This document shows positions 1 to 5,031 of a stretch of 5,031 nt of DNA, piece after piece; the first letter of the stretch is position 1, and each line of letters starts with the position of its first letter. This DNA is from Spirochaetaceae bacterium (GTDB lineage Bacteria; Spirochaetota; Spirochaetia; DSM-27196; PWMO01), in the NCBI GenBank assembly GCA_003558175.1, contig PWMO01000405.1:1-5031 (forward strand). The letters are read 5' to 3'. The position numbers and the translations under genes are program-made. The notes under the pieces are model-generated. The model was not told where the DNA came from. It saw only the letters and a list, made by a program, of their open reading frames with translations, and made no database searches.

Positions 1-74
1 CCGCCGCCGCCGTCAAGATTGCGAGTCGGTCTCCGATATTGGATCCCAGCCCCAGGAAGACTCGTACCGGCGCA

Positions 75-75
<1 letters not shown>
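1..75 (-). CDS. folK: 2-amino-4-hydroxy-6-hydroxymethyldihydropteridine pyrophosphokinase (HPPK), N-terminal fragment
   Basis: Reading the minus strand from position 67 to the left edge gives 22 residues, V-R-V followed by FLGLGSNIGDR and then L-A-I-L-T-A-A-A. The FLGLGSNxGDR block is the hallmark N-terminal strand and pterin-binding loop of HPPK, which transfers pyrophosphate from ATP to 6-hydroxymethyl-7,8-dihydropterin in cytosolic folate synthesis. The rest of the gene (a family member is about 160 residues) lies outside the window. An ATG at 75-73 overlaps the recA stop codon (TGATG), the usual sign of translational coupling, but it is in a different frame and reaches a stop after 20 codons. 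In the conserved frame I find no ATG, GTG or TTG between about position 190 and the motif. Either one base is missing near 68-72, or translation starts at a rare codon such as the ACG at 88-86, which lies 5 nt after a GGAGG at 98-94. The family call is fairly firm; the start is unresolved and the end coordinate given here is only the nearest ATG. Confidence 0.72.
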
Positions 76-1304
<1,229 letters not shown>

Positions 1305-1305
1305 A

Positions 1306-1316
1306 CTTTCCCCTTT
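1306..1316 (-). promoter_or_regulatory. Ribosome binding site of recA
   Basis: On the minus strand AAAGGGGAAAG lies directly before the recA ATG. The AGGGGA core is complementary to the 16S rRNA tail, with 4-5 nt spacing. It supports position 1304 as the start. Confidence 0.75.
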
Positions 1317-1371
1317 GGTTGATAGTCTCTACAGGGTTAACACATCGCAAAATGGTCCCGTGATTGTCTTT

Positions 1372-1390
1372 TTGCATAGTATCCTTGCAA
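1372..1390. repeat. Inverted repeat TTGCA-N9-TGCAA over the recA -10 box
   Basis: The plus strand reads TTGCA (1372-1376), nine bases, then TGCAA (1386-1390): two perfect 5-nt arms. It covers the whole -10 box and part of the promoter spacer, where a repressor would block RNA polymerase. It does not match the LexA boxes I know (CTGT-N8-ACAG, GAAC-N4-GTTC, GTTC-N7-GTTC). Short arms mean it could be chance; the position is the main argument. Confidence 0.35.
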
Positions 1391-1404
1391 TTTTTGCCGG
1401 TCAA
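1376..1404 (-). promoter_or_regulatory. Sigma70-type promoter of recA
   Basis: On the minus strand a -35 box TTGACC (1404-1399) is followed by exactly 17 nt and a -10 box TACTAT (1381-1376). Five of six bases fit TTGACA and four of six fit TATAAT, with ideal spacing. Transcription would begin near 1369, giving a leader of about 65 nt before the recA ATG. The -10 box lies within an inverted repeat that could serve as an operator. Confidence 0.7.
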
Positions 1405-1463
1405 TAGGCCATTTCCGCACCCCAGGGTTCTGACGCCGCCAAAACCGGCCGATAGTAGTCTCT

Positions 1464-1470
1464 GGAGAGG
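1464..1470 (+). promoter_or_regulatory. Ribosome binding site deciding the start of the exported protein
   Basis: GGAGAGG ends 4 nt before the ATG at 1475 (GGAG itself is 7 nt away). The frame is open further upstream to an ATG at 1364, but that start lacks such a site and would put 37 atypical residues before the signal peptide, so 1475 is preferred. Confidence 0.75.
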
Positions 1471-1474
1471 TCTC

Positions 1475-2293
1475 ATGCGCAGCGTGCCGATTGTGGTTCG
1501 GGCCCGACGGCCAATTCTCAATGCGCCCGCACGAGCCGCCGCAACGGTGGCCCTTGCGCTCGTGCTGCTGCTTTCCCCCGGGGCGGGTACCCTTGCGGCC
1601 GAGCCGCCTGGTTCGGCGCTGCGCGTCGGCCCGCCCTTTCTGCTGCTGGGGCGTGCCCTTGGCGACGGGGAGCTGCTGACAGCGCTGCGCGACGCGTCGT
1701 TGGCTGAGTCTGTCGACCTGGTTCTGGGCGCGGCCGCCGCCGTGGCCGATACAGTCGCTGCAGGTGACGGAGGTGCCGTTTCCCGCTACGATCGGCCGCG
1801 CCTGATTCGCGGTCTGCTGGAAGAACTGCCGCATCAGAGCGCCTACGTGCGCCACTTGCTTGCGGCCCTCTACCTCGAGCGCGCCTACTTCAACAGCGCA
1901 GGCGAACCACGCTCGCCCGCGGTTCCCGAGAATACCCTCGCCTACCTCGATTCTCACCTGACCGGCGCCGGCGAACCGGGACGGCCTGACGATTGGGCTC
2001 ACCCGGGAGACGTTTCGCTCGCTGCGGTCTACTTCCGGCTCGCAGCCGCCTACAGGCGCGCCCCGTCCGCAGCGGCGCTGATGCAGACCGGCAGCGCGCT
2101 GCTGGGACAGCTCGAACGGACCTCAGGCAGACTCGATGCGAGCTGGACGCGCCTCGCCTTCGGCTATCTCGAGTCGGCGTTGCTGCGGCCCGACCCGACG
2201 CTCGCGGTGGTGATTGACGACATCCGCCGCGCCTCGCGCGACGGTGACCTCGTTACGCGAGCGGCTACGGTGTCGCGGCGGTTGTTTGACTGA
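1475..2293 (+). CDS. Exported protein of unknown function (signal peptide, mostly helical)
   Basis: I do not recognise this family. From the ATG at 1475 it has 272 residues. The N-terminus is a long basic segment (several Arg between residues 2 and 20), then a hydrophobic stretch of about 21-35 (AAATVALALVLLL) and a likely signal peptidase I site around TLAA-EPP, near residues 41-42. There is no cysteine at the cleavage region, so it is probably not a lipoprotein; it should be released into the periplasm or outside. The mature part of about 230 residues is rich in Ala, Leu and Arg and looks helical, for example around 68-93, 108-140, 180-215 and 222-252, with no further membrane segment and no catalytic motif I can identify. 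The helix pairs could be degenerate TPR-like repeats, but I cannot support that. It diverges from recA and lies 27 bp before the PRPP synthetase gene, which seems to have its own promoter, so shared function is not implied. Codon usage looks typical of its neighbours. Confidence 0.75.
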   Translation: MRSVPIVVRARRPILNAPARAAATVALALVLLLSPGAGTLAAEPPGSALRVGPPFLLLGRALGDGELLTALRDASLAESVDLVLGAAAAVADTVAAGDGGAVSRYDRPRLIRGLLEELPHQSAYVRHLLAALYLERAYFNSAGEPRSPAVPENTLAYLDSHLTGAGEPGRPDDWAHPGDVSLAAVYFRLAAAYRRAPSAAALMQTGSALLGQLERTSGRLDASWTRLAFGYLESALLRPDPTLAVVIDDIRRASRDGDLVTRAATVSRRLFD

Positions 2294-2314
2294 ACAATCG
2301 CGGCATGCTATACA
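2286..2314 (+). promoter_or_regulatory. Sigma70-type promoter of the PRPP synthetase gene
   Basis: TTGACT (2286-2291) is followed by exactly 17 nt and TATACA (2309-2314). Five of six and four of six bases fit the consensus boxes. The -35 box lies on the last codons and first stop base of the upstream gene. A start 7 nt after the -10 box falls at about 2320-2321, on the first base of the downstream ATG, so the transcript would have little or no leader. Confidence 0.6.
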
Positions 2315-2320
2315 GAGAAC

Positions 2321-3427
2321 ATGCGTGGAGAACTGCTCATACTTTCGACCCGATCAATGCGAGAGTATGCCTCGCGCGTCGCCTTCCAGGTAGAGACGTT
2401 TCCCGATTACCGAGGCTCCGGCAGACCGCGAGAGTTTGTCGGAAAGCTGCGAACCGTCCGCTTTGCCGACGGCGAGATGGAAGTCGAGGTGCACACCTCG
2501 CTGCGCGGCAAAGATGTGTTCCTCTTTGCAACCTCAGGTCGCAATGAGTACGGCATCAGCGTAGAAGAAGCCAAGGTCGAACTGTATCACAGCATCGACG
2601 CTCTGCGCCGCGCCCAGGCGGGACGGATCACCCTGTTTGAACCGTACTGCTCCGCTTCGCGGTCCGATCGAACCACGCGGCGCAACTCTGTCGGCTTCTG
2701 GGTCCACTACAAGACGCTCGTCAGCCTCGGGGTCGATCATATCATTACCTATCAGCTGCACTCCGACAAATCAAAGACGGTGGTCGATCCAACTGAATGC
2801 GGCATTGACGATGTTCCGGTGGGTCCGCTGCTCAAAGAGTACATCACCGATAACTTCATCAAAACCACTGAGTACCTTGAAGAGGTCGTGCAGAAAGAGT
2901 GGCTTTTCTGTTCAGTCGACGCCGGCAGTGAGGGAATAGCCAAGCGCTACGCCAACGCGTTCGGCACGCGGCTCATGATTGCTCACAAACAGCGCGACTA
3001 CGCCAAGGCCAATACCGTTGAAAGAGTCAACATACTCTCCGACAGTCCGATCGAAGGCAAGGAAGTCTGGATTGTTGACGACATGATCGACACCGGCGGC
3101 AGCGTCTCGGCCCTGGTACGGGAGCTGCGCAAGCGCAACGTTGCCAAGGTGAACATCACCTCGGTACACCCGGTTTTTTCCCATCCCGCCGTGGAGCGGC
3201 TCAAGTCGCTCTACGAGGAGGGCCTGCTCGACCGCGCCGTGGTACTCGATACCGTGGCGTGCACCGACCAGATGCGGCAGGAGATGCCGTTCCTGCACGT
3301 TGTCTCGTCGGCCCGCCGCAGCGCCGAAATCATCATGCGGATCAACGAAGAACAGTCGCTCTCGCCGTTCTTCGAGGGCTTCAACTGTCGCGACTACCTT
3401 AACTCGTCACTGAAGCTCTTCATTTAG
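2321..3427 (+). CDS. prs: Ribose-phosphate pyrophosphokinase (PRPP synthetase), long divergent form
   Basis: PRPP synthetase transfers pyrophosphate from ATP to ribose 5-phosphate in the cytosol, supplying nucleotide, histidine and tryptophan synthesis. The family's landmarks appear in order: RFADGEMEV (47-55), SRSDR (113-117), YQLHSDKS (144-151) matching the usual DLHA segment with the metal-binding His at 147, VDAGSEG (199-205), the flexible-loop AHKQR (221-225) keeping the Lys-x-Arg catalytic pair, and the PRPP-binding loop WIVDDMIDTGGS (250-261). The Asp normally before Leu-His is Gln145, and the segment after RSDR lacks the usual Lys-Asp. At 368 residues it is about 50 longer than the common form of roughly 315, including a C-terminal tail (about 345-368) ending in SSLKLFI. 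I recall long forms in spirochaetes, but this is unchecked. A paralogue with altered regulation or substrate is possible. The ATG at 2321 is chosen because LLILST then forms the first family strand; the site before it (AGAGAAC) is a poor ribosome site. Confidence 0.88.
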   Translation: MRGELLILSTRSMREYASRVAFQVETFPDYRGSGRPREFVGKLRTVRFADGEMEVEVHTSLRGKDVFLFATSGRNEYGISVEEAKVELYHSIDALRRAQAGRITLFEPYCSASRSDRTTRRNSVGFWVHYKTLVSLGVDHIITYQLHSDKSKTVVDPTECGIDDVPVGPLLKEYITDNFIKTTEYLEEVVQKEWLFCSVDAGSEGIAKRYANAFGTRLMIAHKQRDYAKANTVERVNILSDSPIEGKEVWIVDDMIDTGGSVSALVRELRKRNVAKVNITSVHPVFSHPAVERLKSLYEEGLLDRAVVLDTVACTDQMRQEMPFLHVVSSARRSAEIIMRINEEQSLSPFFEGFNCRDYLNSSLKLFI

Positions 3428-3447
3428 CCGCGCCGGCCGCGTGCAGG

Positions 3448-3470
3448 CGCACCGGCTTGGTTCCGGAGCG
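3448..3470. terminator. Weak GC-rich hairpin in the convergent gap
   Basis: CGC-A-CCGG, a 7-nt loop and CCGG-A-GCG form a stem of seven base pairs with one A-A mismatch. It sits between the stop codons of prs (plus) and dtd (minus), where a shared terminator is expected. No T-run follows on either strand, so it is at best an imperfect terminator. A 9-nt direct repeat GCGCCGGCC lies near it (starting at 3430 and about 3473). Nothing else stands out in this 93-bp gap. Confidence 0.3.
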
Positions 3471-3520
3471 TGGCGCCGGCCTGGTGGAAGGCGGCGCTCA
3501 GCACTGCGCACGCGAGTGGA

Positions 3521-3970
3521 TCAGAACTGCTTGCGGGAGTCGATCAAAATCGTGACCGGCCCGTCAATAACGCTCACCACATCCATGTGCGCCTGGAACA
3601 CGCCCGTTCCTACCGAGACGCCCGCATCCTGAATGCGGGCAACAAACGCACGGTACACCTCAACCGCCGTCTCTGGAGCTGCCGCGTGATTGTACGACGG
3701 GCGGCGCCCCTTACGGGTATCGCCGTAGAGGGTGAACTGCGAAACCACCATCATCTCTCCGTCAACCTCGAGCAGGCTGCGATTCATCACGCCGGCCTCA
3801 TCGTCAAATACGCGCAGATTCAGTGCCTTGTCGGCCACGTAGGTCAGATCGCGCTCGCTGTCGTCTGAGGTAACGCCGAGGTACACCAGCAGCCCGGGGC
3901 CGATCTCGGATGCAACGTGTCCCCCACTCTCCACCCGGCACTGTGACACCCGTTGAACTACTGCGCGCAT
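3521..3970 (-). CDS. dtd: D-aminoacyl-tRNA deacylase (DTD)
   Basis: This homodimeric cytosolic enzyme hydrolyses D-aminoacyl-tRNAs (classically D-Tyr-tRNA) and also mischarged Gly-tRNA(Ala), keeping D-amino acids out of protein. The 149 residues match the usual length of about 145-150. It starts with the typical MRAVVQRVSQCRV strand, has the catalytic-pocket motif SQFTLYGDTRKGRRPSY (77-93) and, near the C-terminus, the cross-subunit Gly-cisPro motif as DGPVT (136-140). All key motifs are present and no truncation is seen. The ATG at 3970 lies 10 bp after the stop of the TPR gene, and the GA-rich gap (with GAGTGAGAGAGAG) forms its ribosome site, so the two genes are almost surely co-transcribed and probably translationally coupled. 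It is convergent with prs. Confidence 0.97.
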   Translation of the reverse strand: MRAVVQRVSQCRVESGGHVASEIGPGLLVYLGVTSDDSERDLTYVADKALNLRVFDDEAGVMNRSLLEVDGEMMVVSQFTLYGDTRKGRRPSYNHAAAPETAVEVYRAFVARIQDAGVSVGTGVFQAHMDVVSVIDGPVTILIDSRKQF

Positions 3971-3972
3971 CG

Positions 3973-3982
3973 TCTCTCTCTC
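3973..3982. repeat. (TC)5 dinucleotide tract between the TPR gene and dtd
   Basis: Five TC units on the plus strand (GA on the coding strand) span the end of the TPR stop codon and the ribosome site of dtd. A change in unit number would alter the spacing between the stop, the Shine-Dalgarno-like GA tract and the dtd ATG. Five units is short, so hypervariability is not established. Confidence 0.5.
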
Positions 3983-5031
3983 ACTCAGGGTTGATCATTC
4001 GGATCGACGTAGCGTCAATCTGGTCCAGCCGGTCATCGGTGACAACCACCCGCCCGATAATCTCAACCGCCATCGCAGCATGCAGCCGCGCGGCAAACGT
4101 CAGGCGCACGGGAACAATTCCTTCCAGCACCCGTTCGGTTTCGTATCCAACCAGAAGGTCGAATCGGATCTCTTCTTCGCCCACATCGAGATTGCTGATC
4201 CTGCCCGACCAGCGGACGTAACTGTCCGCATAGAGCCACGGCTCGCGCGACACCTCGGCAAACGATGCGTTGTCCTGGAAATCGGCGAAGCCGGGTGCGC
4301 GGATGTATTCGGAAAGCAATGCGGCGCGCCCCTTCAGTTCCGGCGCGGCGTTTGAGTTGAGAATCCGGTTGATCTCGATCATCGCACGGTTGTCGCGAAA
4401 CGCATTGAAGTAATCGCCCATGCGTCGGAAGCTTTGGCGTATTTCCGGCTCCGTCAGCACGTAACGGAACTGCCCCTCGTAGCTCGCAAGTTCCGCGGTC
4501 TCCCGTTCCAGGCGCGCGAGCTCCGTTCCGGATCGCTCTTCCTCCGGCCCGCGAAGCTCGCGCACCCGTTGCGAAAGGTGCGGAGCCACCCACAACGCCG
4601 TGCCGGCCAGTAACCCAACCACGGCAATCAGTCCCGCGACGCGCAGCGGCCGCGACAACGACACGGCTTCGGACGGCAGGTAGCGAACGATTCTGTCGCC
4701 GTCGATTGCTTCGTGCAACACGGCGTCGGAGTCCGCTGCGCGCAGCAGTGCCAGTCCGCGCTTGGCAATCCGGTTATTGGGATCCTGCTCGATCACCGCA
4801 AGCCAGGTTTGCAGCGCTTCATCGCTGCGCAGGCGACGCGCCTGCACTGCCGCCAGCGCCAGCAGCACCGGAACCGACTCGTCGTCAATATGCGACGCCC
4901 GATTAAGGTACGATTCAGCACCGCCCAGGTCGCCCGTTCTCAGGCAGCTGAGTCCCAGCAGATAGTAAAAGAGCGCGTTCTCACGGTAGAGAAACACCTG
5001 TGGCTCCAGTACACGGATCACCTCGCTGTAC
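3981..5031 (-). CDS. TPR protein with one membrane span and a C-terminal beta domain (5' end outside the window)
   Basis: The frame is open to the right edge. A GTG at 5021 would give 346 residues, but the codons before it continue the same helix (Y-S-E) and no ribosome site precedes it, so the true start is probably outside. Numbering from that GTG: residues 15-85 look like two TPR units, including NALFYYLLGLSCLRTGDLGGA and a following helix pair ending in EQDPNN. A single hydrophobic span RVAGLIAVVGLLAGTALWV lies at 127-145, followed by a charged, probably coiled-coil stretch (151-180, RELRGPEEERSGTELARLER). A helical region reaches about 255. The last 85 residues alternate beta-strand patterns (YVRWSGRISNL, EIRFDLLVGYE, VEIIGRVVVTDD) that resemble an OB-fold-like domain; this is inference. 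A TPR head in the cytoplasm and the rest in the periplasm fits the layout. It probably acts as a scaffold, but the partner is unknown. It is the first gene of the unit with dtd. Confidence 0.82.
   Translation of the reverse strand, partial: YSEVIRVLEPQVFLYRENALFYYLLGLSCLRTGDLGGAESYLNRASHIDDESVPVLLALAAVQARRLRSDEALQTWLAVIEQDPNNRIAKRGLALLRAADSDAVLHEAIDGDRIVRYLPSEAVSLSRPLRVAGLIAVVGLLAGTALWVAPHLSQRVRELRGPEEERSGTELARLERETAELASYEGQFRYVLTEPEIRQSFRRMGDYFNAFRDNRAMIEINRILNSNAAPELKGRAALLSEYIRAPGFADFQDNASFAEVSREPWLYADSYVRWSGRISNLDVGEEEIRFDLLVGYETERVLEGIVPVRLTFAARLHAAMAVEIIGRVVVTDDRLDQIDATSIRMINPE

Noticed and set aside
1..12. (CCG)4 triplet repeat at the left edge
   Set aside because: It encodes an alanine run in the folK frame and is ordinary in GC-rich coding DNA.
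1425..1462. Possible plus-strand promoter TTCTGA-N17-GATAGT for the exported protein
   Set aside because: Only 3 of 6 and 4 of 6 bases match the consensus and it would leave a very short leader; too weak to annotate, though no better plus-strand promoter was found in 1305-1474.
1364..1474. Upstream extension of the exported protein to an ATG at 1364
   Set aside because: It would add 37 residues before a normal signal peptide, overlaps the recA promoter, and lacks a ribosome site; the ATG at 1475 has GGAGAGG.
1305..1474. Canonical LexA box near recA
   Set aside because: No CTGT-N8-ACAG, GAAC-N4-GTTC or GTTC-N7-GTTC pattern is present; a near match starting with GAACCCTGGGG fails in the second half.
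1337..2002. Open minus-strand frame of 221 codons opposite the exported protein
   Set aside because: Its translation is Arg/Gly/Gln-rich with no recognisable motif, as expected for the shadow of a GC-rich gene on the other strand.
4063..4593. Open minus-strand frame of 176 codons in a second frame of the TPR gene
   Set aside because: Arg-rich, motif-free and inside a gene with clear domain structure in the other frame.
5019..5021. GTG as the true start of the TPR gene
   Set aside because: The frame stays open to the window edge with helix-like residues before it and no ribosome site, so the start is probably further upstream.

Overview
The window looks like a stretch of chromosome from a GC-rich bacterium, most probably a spirochaete of the Spirochaetaceae type. 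That placement is my recollection of family features: the RecA sequence, a long divergent PRPP synthetase, and a TPR/transmembrane protein next to dtd. It has not been tested by a search. Nearly all of the DNA is coding, with short gaps, and I see no tRNA, rRNA, CRISPR array, insertion sequence or phage gene.

Layout from left to right. Positions 1-75 (minus strand) hold the first codons of a folK-like gene (HPPK, folate synthesis) that runs off the left edge. Its conserved frame does not match the ATG that overlaps the recA stop codon. Positions 75-1304 (minus) are recA, with an unusually long Ala/Lys/Gln/Gly-rich tail. A 170-bp divergent intergenic region (1305-1474) carries a good sigma70-type recA promoter, with an inverted repeat over its -10 box. 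Positions 1475-2293 (plus) encode an unrecognised exported protein with a signal peptide. Positions 2321-3427 (plus) encode a divergent, long ribose-phosphate pyrophosphokinase. Its promoter starts inside the end of the upstream gene, and the predicted transcription start falls on the A of the start codon, so the mRNA may be leaderless. A 93-bp convergent gap (3428-3520) holds a weak GC-rich hairpin. Positions 3521-3970 (minus) are dtd, and 3981-5031 (minus) is a TPR/single-membrane-span protein that is open at the right edge and sits 10 bp upstream of dtd.

Transcription units: TPR protein and dtd form one minus-strand unit, and recA with folK another. Between them lies a plus-strand pair (exported protein and prs). 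The genes serve mainly housekeeping roles: recombination and repair, folate and PRPP supply, and tRNA proofreading. I found no evidence for a novel multi-gene system. The points most worth checking are the folK start/frame anomaly, the possible leaderless prs transcript, the altered active-site motif of the PRPP synthetase, the inverted repeat at the recA promoter, and the RecA tail.
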